From contig NZ_JAHLPU010000051.1 in NCBI RefSeq assembly GCF_018918045.1, forward strand, positions 143,516 to 207,515: a stretch of DNA of 64,000 bases, in the 5' to 3' direction. The notes beneath the pieces were generated by a model, which saw only the letters and a program-made list of their open reading frames with translations, was not told the origin of the DNA and ran no database searches. The position numbers were made by a program, and so were the translations under genes. Below are positions 53,050 through 64,000 of this stretch, piece after piece. This DNA is from Pseudoflavonifractor sp. MSJ-30. Its GTDB lineage: Bacteria > Bacillota > Clostridia > Oscillospirales > Oscillospiraceae. How positions within the stretch are numbered: position 1 is the stretch's first letter; every line of letters begins with the position of its first letter.

Positions 53050-53109
53050 AAAAAAGGACGCTCACCGGACGGGGGCGCACGCCCAGTCTCAGCAAACATC
53101 CTTGTCTAC
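53050..53109 (-). promoter_or_regulatory. glnA leader: candidate ANTAR antiterminator hairpin over a terminator
   Basis: In RNA sense (minus strand), GUAGAC (53109-53104), hexaloop AAGGAU (53103-53098) and GUUUGC (53097-53092) form a six-base-pair stem with two G-U pairs; the loop has A at position 1 and G at position 4 as ANTAR targets require. The loop and 3' arm (53101-53091) can instead pair all along with 53066-53056 (ending GCGUCC), a terminator whose T-run is 53055-53050. The two folds exclude each other. The hairpin begins about two bases after the expected start of transcription. Confidence 0.68.
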
Positions 53110-53117
53110 TCAGCTGA

Positions 53118-53146
53118 ATTATACTCGCTGCGGGCTGCTCTGTCAA
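53118..53146 (-). promoter_or_regulatory. Promoter of glnA
   Basis: On the minus strand, TTGACA (53141-53146), 17-base spacer, TATAAT (53118-53123): a perfect consensus promoter. Transcription should start near 53111. Confidence 0.85.
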
Positions 53147-53260
53147 CGTTTTTTCGAGGGCAATCTCCACAAAAATCAGGCATTTACGGACAGCTGTCCT
53201 TGATATGTGGAAATTGCCATGAAACCGGGATTCCGGGAAAGCGTCCATTGGGCGAACCGC

Positions 53261-53307
53261 CAAAATGCAATTAGCTTATTGACAAATTGCATTTTGGGGT
53301 GTATGAT
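53261..53307 (+). promoter_or_regulatory. Promoter of glnN with 12-base inverted repeat
   Basis: TTGACA (53279-53284), 17-base spacer, TATGAT (53302-53307). CAAAATGCAATT (53261-53272) and its exact complement AATTGCATTTTG (53285-53296) flank the -35 box with a 12-base gap. This looks like an operator for a dimeric regulator that would cover the promoter. Start of transcription would be near 53314. Confidence 0.75.
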
Positions 53308-53318
53308 GCGTCCATACA

Positions 53319-53407
53319 GACAAGGGAAACCGGTGTACACCGGGCTCCGAAAAGGCGACAAGGGTGTCGCTATGGCCTTGGCCATAGCCGCCCTTGCCGC
53401 CTTTTTT
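53319..53407 (+). promoter_or_regulatory. glnN leader: candidate ANTAR antiterminator hairpin over a terminator
   Basis: GCGAC (53355-53359), hexaloop AAGGGU (53360-53365) and GUCGC (53366-53370) form a perfect stem with A1 and G4 in the loop. GGCGACAAGGG (53354-53364) can instead pair with CCCTTGCCGCC (53391-53401, one mismatch) around the inner perfect hairpin GCTATGGCC/GGCCATAGC; six T residues follow (53402-53407). A further palindrome CCGGTGTACACCGG (53330-53343) stands where the first ANTAR hairpin would be, but its loop does not fit. GACAAGGG also occurs at 53319-53326. Confidence 0.7.
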
Positions 53408-53438
53408 ATTGGTATATTACAGAAAAGGGGATAACAAC

Positions 53439-55526
<2,088 letters not shown>

Positions 55527-55558
55527 GGGCGATTGAAAATCGAACTTTGCACGGGAAT

Positions 55559-55660
55559 GAATTGACAATGGACAATTGACAGTTGACAATTGTGGGAGTT
55601 TCCTTTGGAAACAATTCCAATTCATCCCGAAAGGGCCCTTATAATTGTCAATTGTCAATT
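55559..55660. repeat. Interspersed repeat, copy 3
   Basis: A 102-base copy after glnN. The left edge has AATTGACAATGGACAATTG and the right edge TAATTGTCAATTGTCAATT. The centre holds GTTTCC-TTT-GGAAAC and TCCCGAAAGGG, matching the same parts in copy 2. Confidence 0.82.
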
Positions 55661-55697
55661 TCATTCCATATACCTTTCTCCAATGTGGGAGAAAGCT

Positions 55698-55725
55698 CAA
55701 AACCGGATTGCAAAATCCGGTTTTG
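55698..55725 (+). terminator. Perfect hairpin between glnN and asnB
   Basis: CAAAACCGGATT (55698-55709), loop GCAA, AATCCGGTTTTG (55714-55725): a 12-base perfect stem. The T residues are inside the stem and no run follows, so it may be a weak terminator of glnN or a processing site. It lies 30 bases before the asnB start. Confidence 0.5.
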
Positions 55726-55755
55726 GCATACAAAGCATAGAAAGAAGGAATCCCC

Positions 55756-57330
55756 ATGTGTTCCATCATTGGTTACATCGGGCACCGTCTGACGGCGGAG
55801 TCTGTGAAGCCTTATTTTGACCGCACCATCTCCCGTGGGCCGGATATGAGCCGGATCATCTCCATCCCCGGGGGCTTCCTGGGCTTTCACCGGCTGGCTA
55901 TTATGGGGCTGACCGAAATGGGTATGCAGCCCTTTGTCCGGGAAAACACCGCCGTGGTCTGCAACGGCGAAATTTACGGCTTCCGGGCTATCCGGGAACG
56001 TCTGCAAAAGCAGGGCTATATCTTCCACAGTGACTCGGACTGCGAGATTCTGCTGCCCCTTTATGAACAAAAGGGCACCGAAATGTTCCGGGATTTGGAC
56101 GCGGAGTTCGCCATGATTCTCTTTGACGGCAAATCCCTTGTGGCTGCCCGGGATCCTATCGGCATCCGGCCGCTGTACTACGGCTACGATGAAGACGGCC
56201 AGATCATTTTCGCCAGCGAGCCCAAAAACCTGGTAGGCCTGTGCGCAAAGATCATGCCCTTTCCCCCGGGACATTACTACAAGGACGGCAAATTCGTCTG
56301 CTACCGGGATATGAGCACCCCTGCCTATCACTGCACGGACGATCTGGAAACCGCCTGCTGCCGCATTCGGGAAAAGCTCACCACCGGCATTGAAAAGCGG
56401 CTGGATGCCGACGCCCCCGTGGGCTTCCTGCTCTCCGGCGGTCTGGATTCCAGTCTGGTCTGTGCCGTGGCCGCCCGGGTCAGCAAAAAGCCCATCAGGA
56501 CCTTCTCCATCGGCATGGACATCGACGCCATCGACCTGAAATATGCCCGTCAGGTGGCGGACTATCTGGGCGCCGACCATACGGAGGTCATTATCACGAA
56601 GGATGACGTGCTGGAAGCCCTGCCCCATGTGGTGGCGCTGCTGGGCACCTACGATATCACCACCATCCGGGCCTCCATCGGCATGTATCTGGTATGCAAA
56701 TACATCCACGAGCACACAGACCTGCGGGTGCTGCTCACAGGAGAGATTTCCGATGAGCTTTTCGGCTACAAATATACGGACTTTGCCCCCAGCGCGGAGG
56801 AATTCCAGAAGGAAGCGGAAAAGCGGATCCGGGAGCTGCATATGTACGACGTGCTCCGGGCAGACCGCTGCATCAGCGTCAACTCTCTGGAAGCCCGGGT
56901 GCCCTTCGGCGATCTGGATTTTGTGGAATACGTCATGGCTCTGGACCCCGAAATGAAGCGCAACCACTACGGCAAGGGCAAATACCTGCTGCGGCACGCC
57001 TTTGAGGGGGACTACCTTCCTTATGACATTCTCATGCGGGAGAAGGCCGCCTTCTCCGACGCCGTGGGCCACTCCATGGTTGACGATCTGAAAGCCTACG
57101 CCGAGGAACAGTACACCGACGCGGAATATGAGCACCGGCGCAAAGCCTACAGCTTTGCCCAGCCCTTTACCAGGGAAAGCCTGCTCTACCGGGAGCTTTT
57201 TGAACGGTACTATCCCGGTCAGGCGGAAATGGTCAGGGACTTCTGGATGCCCAACAAATCCTGGGCAGGCTGCGATGTGAAAGACCCCTCTGCCAGAGTA
57301 CTTTCGAACTACGGCGACAGCGGAAAATAA
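55756..57330 (+). CDS. asnB: Asparagine synthetase B (glutamine-hydrolysing)
   Basis: A 524-residue enzyme that uses glutamine and ATP to make asparagine from aspartate. Cys2 (MCSIIGYIG) is the N-terminal nucleophile of the glutaminase domain (about residues 2-190). The synthetase domain has the ATP-binding SGGLDSS (227-233), and the pyrophosphate-handling blocks GEISDELFGYKYT and RVPFGDLDFVEYVM. Length fits AsnB. The AAGGAAT-type ribosome site precedes the ATG. It lies between glnN and gltB and may share a transcript with gltBD. Confidence 0.95.
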   Translation: MCSIIGYIGHRLTAESVKPYFDRTISRGPDMSRIISIPGGFLGFHRLAIMGLTEMGMQPFVRENTAVVCNGEIYGFRAIRERLQKQGYIFHSDSDCEILLPLYEQKGTEMFRDLDAEFAMILFDGKSLVAARDPIGIRPLYYGYDEDGQIIFASEPKNLVGLCAKIMPFPPGHYYKDGKFVCYRDMSTPAYHCTDDLETACCRIREKLTTGIEKRLDADAPVGFLLSGGLDSSLVCAVAARVSKKPIRTFSIGMDIDAIDLKYARQVADYLGADHTEVIITKDDVLEALPHVVALLGTYDITTIRASIGMYLVCKYIHEHTDLRVLLTGEISDELFGYKYTDFAPSAEEFQKEAEKRIRELHMYDVLRADRCISVNSLEARVPFGDLDFVEYVMALDPEMKRNHYGKGKYLLRHAFEGDYLPYDILMREKAAFSDAVGHSMVDDLKAYAEEQYTDAEYEHRRKAYSFAQPFTRESLLYRELFERYYPGQAEMVRDFWMPNKSWAGCDVKDPSARVLSNYGDSGK

Positions 57331-57362
57331 CTGTCAAAACTACAAATCAGGAGGCAATCTCC

Positions 57363-60300
57363 ATGGATCAAACCCTTTATTCCGAAAACTTCGAGCACGA
57401 CGCCTGCGGCATTGGTGCCGTGGTGAATATCGACGGCGCAGCCAGTCATTCCGTGGTAGACGACGCTCTGACCATTGTGGAGCGGCTGGAACACCGGGCC
57501 GGCAAGGACGCCACAGGAGAAGTGGGCGACGGCGTAGGTGTGCTGCTGCAAATCCCCCACAAACTCTTTGCCTCTCTGGGACTTTCTTTGGGTCAGCCCG
57601 GAGACTACGGTGTGGGCATGTTCTTTTTTCCCCAGGACGCCCTGCAGCGGCGGCAGGCCCAGAAGCTCTTTGAAGTCATCTGCGGCAAGGAAGGTATCGC
57701 TTTCCTCGGATGGCGGCAGGTGCCTGTGGTACCGGAGGTACTGGGCAAACGGGCCCTGGACTCCATGCCTGCCATCTATCAGTGCTTTGTCTCCCGTCCG
57801 GAGGACACCGCCAGGGGTCTGGACTTTGACCGGAAGCTCTATGTAATCCGCCGGGTCTTCGAGCAGAGCAGCGAGGGGACCTATGTCTGCTCCTTCTCCT
57901 CCCGGACGCTCGTGTACAAGGGCATGTTTCTGGTGAACCAGCTGCGCAAATTCTATCCCGACCTGCAGCAGCCCCAGACACAGAGCGCCATTGCCATGGT
58001 GCATTCCCGATTCTCCACCAATACGACCCCCAGCTGGGAGCGGGCTCACCCCAACCGGCTGATCCTGCACAACGGTGAGATCAATACCATCCGGGGCAAT
58101 GCGGACCGGATGCTTGCCCGTGAGGAGACCATGGAGTCTCCCTGTCTCAGTGAGGAGGACATGGGCAAGGTGCTGCCTGTCATCGCCCGGTCCGGCTCGG
58201 ACTCCGCCATGCTGGACAATACTCTGGAATTTCTCATGATGAACGGCATCCCGCTGCCTCTGGCCGTGATGATCACCATCCCGGAGCCCTGGCAGAAGGA
58301 TGACAGCATGGGCCGGAAAAAGAAGGACCTCTACCGCTATTACTCCACCATGATGGAGCCCTGGGACGGACCCGCCGCCATTTTCTTCTCCGACGGCGAG
58401 ATCATGGGTGCCGTGCTGGACCGGAACGGTCTGCGGCCCGCCAGATACTACATTACGGATGACCGCCGTCTGATTCTCTCCTCCGAGGTAGGCGTATTGG
58501 ATATCCCTCCGGAAAAGGTCCTGAAAAAATCCCGCTTGCAGCCCGGCAAAATGCTGCTGGTGGACACCGTGCGGAAGAAGGTCATTACGGACGAAGACTG
58601 CAAAGACGCTTTGTCCCGGCGGCAGCCCTACGGCGAATGGCTGGATCAATATCTGGTGCGGCTGGAGGAGCTGCCGGTCCCCAACAAGCAGGTGGAAGCC
58701 TACAGCCAGCTCCAGCGGGACCGGCTGTACAAAGCCTTTGGCTATACCTATGAGGATGTGATGGATGCCATTCTGCCCATGGCAAAGTCCGGGGCGGAGA
58801 AGACCGCCTCCATGGGTACGGACATTCCTCTGGCTGTGCTGTCCGAAAAGCACCAGCCCCTATTCAACTACTTCAAGCAGCTCTTTGCCCAGGTCACAAA
58901 TCCGCCCATTGACGCCCTTCGGGAGGAGATCGTCACAGATACCTCCGTTTACATCGGCTCCGACGGCAACCTTTTGCAGGAAAAGGCGGAAAACTGCCGG
59001 GTCCTACAGATCCGGAATCCCATTATCACCTCCGTGGAGCTGATGCAGATCAAGGCCATGGACCGTCCCGGCTTCCGGGTCGCCACGGTCTCCCTGCTGT
59101 ACTACACCAACGCCTCCCTGAAAAGCGCCATTGACCGGCTGTTTGTGGAGGTAGACCGGGCCTACCGGGACGGAGCCAATGTCATCATTCTCTCCGACCG
59201 TGGCGTAGACGAATACCACATCGCCATTCCCTCCCTGCTGGCCGTCTCCGCCATCGAGCAGTATCTGGTGCGCACCAAGAAGCGCACCGCCGTCTCCATC
59301 ATTCTGGAGAGTGCCGAGCCCCGGGATGTGCACCACTTTGCCACCCTGCTGGGCTACGGTGCCCGGGCCATTAACCCCTATCTTGCCCAGGACTGCATCA
59401 AAGAGCTGGTAGACCGGAATATGTTGGACAAGGACTGCCATCAGGCAATCCTGGACTACAACAAGGCCATTCTGGCGGGCATCGTAAAAATCGCCTCCAA
59501 AATGGGGATTTCCACCCTGCAATCCTACCAGTCCGCCCAGATTTTTGAGGCAGTCGGCATCTGCAAGGAGGTCATTGACGCCTACTTTGCCAATACGGTC
59601 AGTCCCGTGGAGGGCATCGGTCTGGCGGAAATCGCCGAGGGCGTCCAGTGGCGGCATAACCACGCCTTTGATCCCCTGGATTTGGGCGTGGACACCACCC
59701 TGGATTCCACAGGCACCCACCGTCTGCGCTCCGGCAGCGGCGCGGAGGATCACCTCTACAATCCGAAAACCATCATTGCCCTGCGGGAGGCTGTCCAATC
59801 CGGAAGCTACGAGCGTTTCCGGCAGTATACGGATCTGGTGGACGATGAGCGCAAACCCCACACCCTCCGGGGCCTGCTGGACTTCAGGTTCTCCGAGGAC
59901 GGCGGCATCCCGCTGGAAGAAGTGGAGGACGCACGGGAAATCGTCAAGCGATTCAAGACCGGCGCCATGTCCTACGGCTCCATTTCCTGGGAAGCCCACT
60001 GCTGCATGGCCAAAGCCATGAACGCCCTGGGCGGCAAATCCAACTCCGGCGAGGGAGGCGAGGATCCCAGCCGCTACGGCACCGATACCAACAGCGCCAT
60101 CAAGCAGGTGGCCTCCGCCCGGTTCGGCGTCACCAGCGCCTACCTGTGCTCCGCAAAGGAGATCCAGATCAAAATGGCCCAGGGGGCCAAGCCCGGCGAG
60201 GGCGGTCATCTGCCCGGCAGTAAGGTCTACCCCTGGATCGCCAAAACCCGGTACTCCACCCCCGGCGTCAGCCTGATCTCTCCCCCGCCCCACCACGACA

Positions 60301-61856
60301 TCTATTCCATTGAGGACCTTGCCCAGCTGATCTACGATCTGAAGAACGCCAACCGGGACGCCCGCATTTCCGTAAAGCTGGTATCCGAGGCAGGCGTAGG
60401 CACCATTGCGGCGGGCGTTGCCAAGGCAGGCGCCCAGGTGGTCCTGATTTCCGGCTATGACGGCGGCACCGGCGCGGCCCCCAAGAGTTCCATCCACAAT
60501 GCGGGTCTGCCCTGGGAACTGGGTCTGGCGGAAGCCCACCAGACCCTGATCCGCAACGGCCTCCGGGGCCGGGTCCGTCTGGAGACGGACGGCAAGCTCA
60601 TGAGCGGCCGGGACGTAGCCATCGCCTGCATGCTGGGCGCCGAGGAATTCGGTTTCGCCACAGCCCCGCTGGTCTCCATGGGCTGCGTCATGATGCGGGT
60701 GTGCAATCTGGACACCTGTCCCGTGGGCATTGCCACCCAGAACCCCGACCTGCGCTGTCGGTTCCAGGGAAAGCCCGAATACGTTATGAACTTCATGCTG
60801 TTCATTGCCGAGCAGCTGCAGGAAATCATGGCAAAGCTGGGTGTCCGCACCGTGGACGAGCTGGTGGGGCGCACAGACCTGCTCCAGCCCCGGGAACATC
60901 GGATCACCCACCGGGCAGATACCATCCATCTGGACGCCATTCTTGCCCCTATGCCCCATGCGCACTATGAAGAAGCCGAAAAATATGACTTTAAGCTGGA
61001 ATCCACTCTGGATGACAGTGTTCTGCTTCCCGCCTTCCGGCCCTATATCCGCAAGCGCAAGCCCCATACGGAGAAGGTACGGGTCTCCAGCGTCAACCGC
61101 ACCTTCGGTACCATTCTTGGCTCCGTGCTGACGAAGGAATGCGGAGAACTTCCGGACGACACCTACCGCGTTGAAGCCGTCGGCGGCGGTGGACAGTCCT
61201 TCGGCGCCTTTATCCCCAAGGGGCTGACCATCTCTCTGGAGGGCGATGCCAACGACTATTTTGGCAAAGGTCTCTCCGGCGGTAAGCTCACTGTGCGTCC
61301 CCGCAAGGGCAGCCCCTTCGCCCCGGAGGAAAACATCATTATCGGCAACGTAGCGCTCTACGGCGCCACCGGCGGCGAGGCCTATATTGACGGCATCGCC
61401 GGCGAGCGATTCTGTGTCCGCAATTCCGGGGCCTGTGCCGTGGCCGAGGGCTGCGGCGACCACGGCTGTGAGTACATGACCGGCGGCCGGGTGGTCATTC
61501 TGGGCAGCACCGGCAAAAATTTCGCCGCGGGCATGTCCGGCGGCATCGCCTATGTGCTGGACGAAAACCACGAGCTGTATCTGCGTCTGAACAAGCAGAT
61601 GGTCTCCATGGAGGCCGTCACCGAACATCACGACGCGGAAGAGTTGCGGAGCATGATCCAGAAGCATGTACTGGAAACCGACTCTCCGTTGGGACGCAGA
61701 ATTCTGGATGACTTTGAAAACTTCCTGCCCAAATTCAAGAAGATCATCCCCAGGGATTACCAGCGGATGATCACCGCAACGGGTCAGATGGAAGAAAAGG
61801 GCATGTCCCACGAGAAGGCCGTTCTGGAAGCCTTCTATGCGGTAAGAAAGGGGTAA
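57363..61856 (+). CDS. gltB: Glutamate synthase large subunit
   Basis: A 1497-residue enzyme converting glutamine and 2-oxoglutarate to two glutamates. The N-terminal amidotransferase starts with a short propeptide, then Cys15 in FEHDACGIG, which becomes the catalytic N-terminus. The central domain precedes the FMN-binding barrel (about residues 830-1200), with CCMAKAMNALGGKSNSGEGGEDPSRY, and a [3Fe-4S] cluster at Cys1108, Cys1114 and Cys1119 (CVMMRVCNLDTCPVG). The C-terminal domain is the GXGXG beta-helix (about 1270-1480; GGGQSFGAFIPKG, GGKLTVRP). It lies 32 bases after asnB and 6 bases before gltD. Confidence 0.97.
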   Translation: MDQTLYSENFEHDACGIGAVVNIDGAASHSVVDDALTIVERLEHRAGKDATGEVGDGVGVLLQIPHKLFASLGLSLGQPGDYGVGMFFFPQDALQRRQAQKLFEVICGKEGIAFLGWRQVPVVPEVLGKRALDSMPAIYQCFVSRPEDTARGLDFDRKLYVIRRVFEQSSEGTYVCSFSSRTLVYKGMFLVNQLRKFYPDLQQPQTQSAIAMVHSRFSTNTTPSWERAHPNRLILHNGEINTIRGNADRMLAREETMESPCLSEEDMGKVLPVIARSGSDSAMLDNTLEFLMMNGIPLPLAVMITIPEPWQKDDSMGRKKKDLYRYYSTMMEPWDGPAAIFFSDGEIMGAVLDRNGLRPARYYITDDRRLILSSEVGVLDIPPEKVLKKSRLQPGKMLLVDTVRKKVITDEDCKDALSRRQPYGEWLDQYLVRLEELPVPNKQVEAYSQLQRDRLYKAFGYTYEDVMDAILPMAKSGAEKTASMGTDIPLAVLSEKHQPLFNYFKQLFAQVTNPPIDALREEIVTDTSVYIGSDGNLLQEKAENCRVLQIRNPIITSVELMQIKAMDRPGFRVATVSLLYYTNASLKSAIDRLFVEVDRAYRDGANVIILSDRGVDEYHIAIPSLLAVSAIEQYLVRTKKRTAVSIILESAEPRDVHHFATLLGYGARAINPYLAQDCIKELVDRNMLDKDCHQAILDYNKAILAGIVKIASKMGISTLQSYQSAQIFEAVGICKEVIDAYFANTVSPVEGIGLAEIAEGVQWRHNHAFDPLDLGVDTTLDSTGTHRLRSGSGAEDHLYNPKTIIALREAVQSGSYERFRQYTDLVDDERKPHTLRGLLDFRFSEDGGIPLEEVEDAREIVKRFKTGAMSYGSISWEAHCCMAKAMNALGGKSNSGEGGEDPSRYGTDTNSAIKQVASARFGVTSAYLCSAKEIQIKMAQGAKPGEGGHLPGSKVYPWIAKTRYSTPGVSLISPPPHHDIYSIEDLAQLIYDLKNANRDARISVKLVSEAGVGTIAAGVAKAGAQVVLISGYDGGTGAAPKSSIHNAGLPWELGLAEAHQTLIRNGLRGRVRLETDGKLMSGRDVAIACMLGAEEFGFATAPLVSMGCVMMRVCNLDTCPVGIATQNPDLRCRFQGKPEYVMNFMLFIAEQLQEIMAKLGVRTVDELVGRTDLLQPREHRITHRADTIHLDAILAPMPHAHYEEAEKYDFKLESTLDDSVLLPAFRPYIRKRKPHTEKVRVSSVNRTFGTILGSVLTKECGELPDDTYRVEAVGGGGQSFGAFIPKGLTISLEGDANDYFGKGLSGGKLTVRPRKGSPFAPEENIIIGNVALYGATGGEAYIDGIAGERFCVRNSGACAVAEGCGDHGCEYMTGGRVVILGSTGKNFAAGMSGGIAYVLDENHELYLRLNKQMVSMEAVTEHHDAEELRSMIQKHVLETDSPLGRRILDDFENFLPKFKKIIPRDYQRMITATGQMEEKGMSHEKAVLEAFYAVRKG

Positions 61857-61862
61857 TGGGTC

Positions 61863-63332
61863 ATGGGAAAAACCACAGGTTTTCTGGAATATACCCGCGC
61901 CGCCAACACCTGGAAGCCGCCGCTGGAGCGGATCCGGGACTTTGAGGAATTCAAGCTGCCTCTGAAACGGGCAGAGCGGCAAACTCAGGCCGCCCGGTGC
62001 ATGAACTGCGGCGTGCCCTTCTGCCAGAGCGGCGAAAACTTCGGCGGCATGTTCTCCGGCTGCCCTCTGCACAATCTGATTCCCGAGTGGAACGACGAAA
62101 TCTATAACGGCAATTGGCGGCAGGCTCTGAACCGGCTGCTGAAAACCAGCAATTTCCCGGAATTCACAGGCCGGGTCTGCCCCGCCCTCTGCGAAGCCGC
62201 CTGCACCTGCGGTATGCAGGGCAGCAGCGTTACCGTCCACGACAACGAACTGGCCATTATCGAGGAGGGCTTCCGGCAGGGCTGGGTTCAGCCTCGGATT
62301 CCCGCCGTCCGCAGCGGAAAGCGGGTGGCCGTTATCGGCTCCGGCCCCTCCGGTCTGGCAGTCGCTGACCAGCTGAACCACCGGGGCCACAGCGTCACCG
62401 TTTTCGAGCGGGAGGACGCCCCCGGCGGGCTTCTGATGTACGGCATTCCCAACATGAAGCTGGACAAGAAAATCGTCCGCCGCCGAATTGACCTCATGAC
62501 CGCCGAGGGCGTGGAATTCCGGGTGAACGCCGACGTGGGCAATACGGTGGATCCCCAACAGATTCTGAAGGATTTTGACGCGGTGGTGCTTTGCTGTGGC
62601 TCCAAAACGCCGAGAGATCTGAACATCCCCGGCCGGGAGACCCCCGGCGTCCACTTCGCCGTGGACTACCTGACCGCCGCCACAAAAAAAGTGGCAGGCA
62701 AAACAGAGGACTTTGCCATCACAGCAAAGGGAAAGCCCGTTGTCATCGTGGGCGGCGGCGACACCGGCAACGACTGCGTGGGCACTGCCATTCGCCAGGG
62801 CTGCACCGGCGTAACCCAGCTGGAGATGATGGGAAGGCCCGCGCAGGAACGGCTGCCCAACAATCCCTGGCCCCAGTGGCCCCGGGTGCTGAAAACCGAC
62901 TACGGCCAGCAGGAGGCCATTGCGGTGTTCGGCCGCGACCCCCGCATTTACCAGACCACCGTCAAGGAGATCCGGCCCGGAGAGGACGGGAGCATCGGCT
63001 CCGTAGTCACCGTAAAACTGGAGAGCAGGCAGGCGGACGGGCGCTTCGCCATGGTGCCCATAGAGGGCAGCGAGGAAGAACTGCCCTGCGGATTGCTGCT
63101 GATTGCCGCGGGCTTTGTAGGCTGCCAAAGCTATGTGGCAGACGCCTTCGGCCTGACCCGGAACAACCGGGGCAGCATCCAAACCGTGAACTACCGCACG
63201 GAAAACCCCAAGATCTTCGCCGCCGGCGACTGCCGCCGGGGCCAGTCCCTGGTGGTCTGGGCCGTCACCGAGGGCCGCGCCTGCGCCCGGGAAGTGGATC
63301 TGGCACTGATGGGGTATACAAATCTGCTGTAA
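61863..63332 (+). CDS. gltD: Glutamate synthase small subunit
   Basis: A 489-residue FAD/NAD(P)H-dependent subunit that passes electrons to GltB. N-terminal Cys motifs, CMNCGVPFC and [11 protein letters not shown] followed by [12 protein letters not shown], hold two [4Fe-4S] clusters. The FAD-binding site is [17 protein letters not shown] (about residues 155-171) and the NAD(P) site is [21 protein letters not shown] (about 295-315). The start ATG is preceded by AGGGGTAATGGGTC. It ends the cluster, followed by a strong terminator. Confidence 0.96.
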   Translation: MGKTTGFLEYTRAANTWKPPLERIRDFEEFKLPLKRAERQTQAARCMNCGVPFCQSGENFGGMFSGCPLHNLIPEWNDEIYNGNWRQALNRLLKTSNFPEFTGRVCPALCEAACTCGMQGSSVTVHDNELAIIEEGFRQGWVQPRIPAVRSGKRVAVIGSGPSGLAVADQLNHRGHSVTVFEREDAPGGLLMYGIPNMKLDKKIVRRRIDLMTAEGVEFRVNADVGNTVDPQQILKDFDAVVLCCGSKTPRDLNIPGRETPGVHFAVDYLTAATKKVAGKTEDFAITAKGKPVVIVGGGDTGNDCVGTAIRQGCTGVTQLEMMGRPAQERLPNNPWPQWPRVLKTDYGQQEAIAVFGRDPRIYQTTVKEIRPGEDGSIGSVVTVKLESRQADGRFAMVPIEGSEEELPCGLLLIAAGFVGCQSYVADAFGLTRNNRGSIQTVNYRTENPKIFAAGDCRRGQSLVVWAVTEGRACAREVDLALMGYTNLL

Positions 63333-63352
63333 GGCAGAAAAGGCACAAAAAG

Positions 63353-63400
63353 AGTGAGGCATACCACACAGAAATGCGGAGATATGCCTCACTTTTTTCC
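63353..63400. terminator. Terminator after gltD
   Basis: AGTGAGGCATA (63353-63363) pairs perfectly with TATGCCTCACT (63383-63393), followed by TTTTTT. On the other strand AAAAAG precedes the stem, so it also ends the minus-strand gene at 63423. Confidence 0.85.
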
Positions 63401-63422
63401 TTTAGGCCGGAATTTACAGCTC

Positions 63423-63767
63423 TCAGCCTTCAAGCCACTCGGTCTGAACATCCTGTCCCCAGGCATCCGAGCCATAGCATTTGAGAGACTTGTTATTTGC
63501 ACACTTCTTTTTTGCATAATCGATAACGATTTTCAAATCACCGACGCAAACCTTTGCGCAGTCATTTTCATCAAATTCGACAGTGTATTCCGCACCCTTC
63601 AAGAATTTCGGATGACAGAGGGGCACAGCACACAGGATATGATAGTCTTCATCAGTGCCATACACGCAAACAACGTCCGATTCTTTTTCAACAACGACAC
63701 CCATCTGCCGTTCGCTGAACATTTGAACTTTCTTACCGAACAAGCCAAATTTGAATTTGTATTGCAT
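63423..63767 (-). CDS. Unknown 114-aa protein
   Basis: A 114-residue protein starting MQYKFKFGLFGKKVQMFSERQMGVVVEKESDVVCVYGTDEDYHILCAVPLCHP. A beta-rich N-terminal half and a DYAKKKCANNKSLKCYG-W.Q ending suggest a small beta-barrel-type protein; the family is not recognised. AAAGGAG on the minus strand precedes the ATG at 63767; an in-frame ATG at 63794 stands before that site. It is convergent with gltD. Composition is less GC-rich than the flanking metabolic genes. Confidence 0.6.
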   Translation of the reverse strand: MQYKFKFGLFGKKVQMFSERQMGVVVEKESDVVCVYGTDEDYHILCAVPLCHPKFLKGAEYTVEFDENDCAKVCVGDLKIVIDYAKKKCANNKSLKCYGSDAWGQDVQTEWLEG

Positions 63768-63794
63768 GACGATTTCTCCTTTGTTAGGTTCCAA

Positions 63795-64000
63795 TTTCTT
63801 GGACCGTCCTTCGACATGACACGATCAAGCTCCATGACGCACTTCCAATCGCAAGCCGTTGCAAATAGGGCCCTCATAGTATCTATTCTTTTACTTCTGA
63901 TGAAAATCGTATCCGCTCATCAGCTGGGAGCCTCCGGCGGGGAGCTTCTTGTCCCGCCAAGAAGCTCCGCAAGAATGCGGCTTAAGGAGGCGCTGTCGGC
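63795..64000. other. Window end, no gene recognised
   Basis: No frame on either strand has both a start site and family-like sequence in these 200 bases. A perfect inverted repeat, GGAGCTTCTTG (63941-63951) and CAAGAAGCTCC (63958-63968), with a 6-base loop is present, without a T-run. The stretch could hold a regulatory leader or the end of a gene that continues beyond the window. Confidence 0.35.

Noticed and set aside
59004..63392. Very long open frame (1462 codons) on the minus strand opposite gltB-gltD
   Set aside because: It is the antisense shadow of GC-rich coding sequence; the plus strand encodes clear GltB and GltD and the antisense translation has no family motifs.
63599..63877. 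92-codon minus-strand frame overlapping the 114-aa gene
   Set aside because: It overlaps another frame that has the better ribosome site and start; no family likeness.

Overview
The window suggests the chromosome of an anaerobic low-G+C-phylum Gram-positive of class Clostridia, most like Oscillospiraceae/Ruminococcaceae. The evidence is a GC-rich chromosomal backbone, AGGAGG-type ribosome sites, a class B sortase, a Tn1549/Tn916-type conjugation module, a type III glutamine synthetase beside a type I enzyme, and MetG with a C-terminal tRNA-binding domain. The organism is inferred from protein style only; no rRNA or tRNA gene was seen.

Region 1 (1 to about 28.3 kb) is the right-hand part of an integrative conjugative element (ICE). 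It opens with transfer genes: the end of a membrane protein, a small Cys-rich protein, PrgI, VirB4, sortase B and a CHAP-domain cell-wall hydrolase. Relaxase and coupling protein are not in view and would lie to the left. A nine-gene AT-richer island (5.75-21.9 kb) follows. It encodes a small HTH regulator, a 1036-aa protein of unknown function, a PAPS-reductase-type protein (BrxP), a large ATPase (BrxC-like), PglZ, BrxL, a 65-aa zinc-ribbon protein, a cysteine desulfurase and a WYL regulator. This matches type 4 BREX phage defence, the type with a PAPS reductase instead of the PglX methyltransferase, here with its own sulfur-donating enzyme. The ICE ends with a LexA-like repressor, small zinc-ribbon proteins, a sigma-like factor, a DUF3990/XRE toxin-antitoxin pair, an excisionase and a tyrosine integrase.

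Region 2 (28.3-37.2 kb) is a second accessory block: a zinc-ribbon array protein, two divergent XRE regulators over three matching operators, a RepA-like ATPase, a catalytically degenerate serine-recombinase-like protein next to an intact large serine recombinase, three small unknown genes and a metallophosphatase. It abuts a 3' fragment of metG at 37.2 kb, so the accessory DNA appears to have split or displaced metG.

Region 3 (37.2-64 kb) is GC-rich chromosome: a VTT-family membrane protein, carbon starvation transporter CstA, a Thr-rich surface protein, a MATE exporter coupled to a NagZ-like lipoprotein, SfsA, a two-gene chromate transporter and CTP synthase. Then comes a nitrogen-assimilation cluster: an ANTAR regulator and glnA (minus strand), and glnN, asnB, gltB and gltD (plus strand). 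The glnA and glnN leaders each hold a hairpin with a hexaloop of the form AAGGRU overlapping an intrinsic terminator, so the neighbouring ANTAR protein probably controls both glutamine synthetases by antitermination. Three copies of an interspersed repeat built on TTGACAA-like units lie between chromosomal genes.

Start sites were chosen by ribosome-binding site and overlap with the upstream gene. All functional calls are from reading motifs, without database searches.
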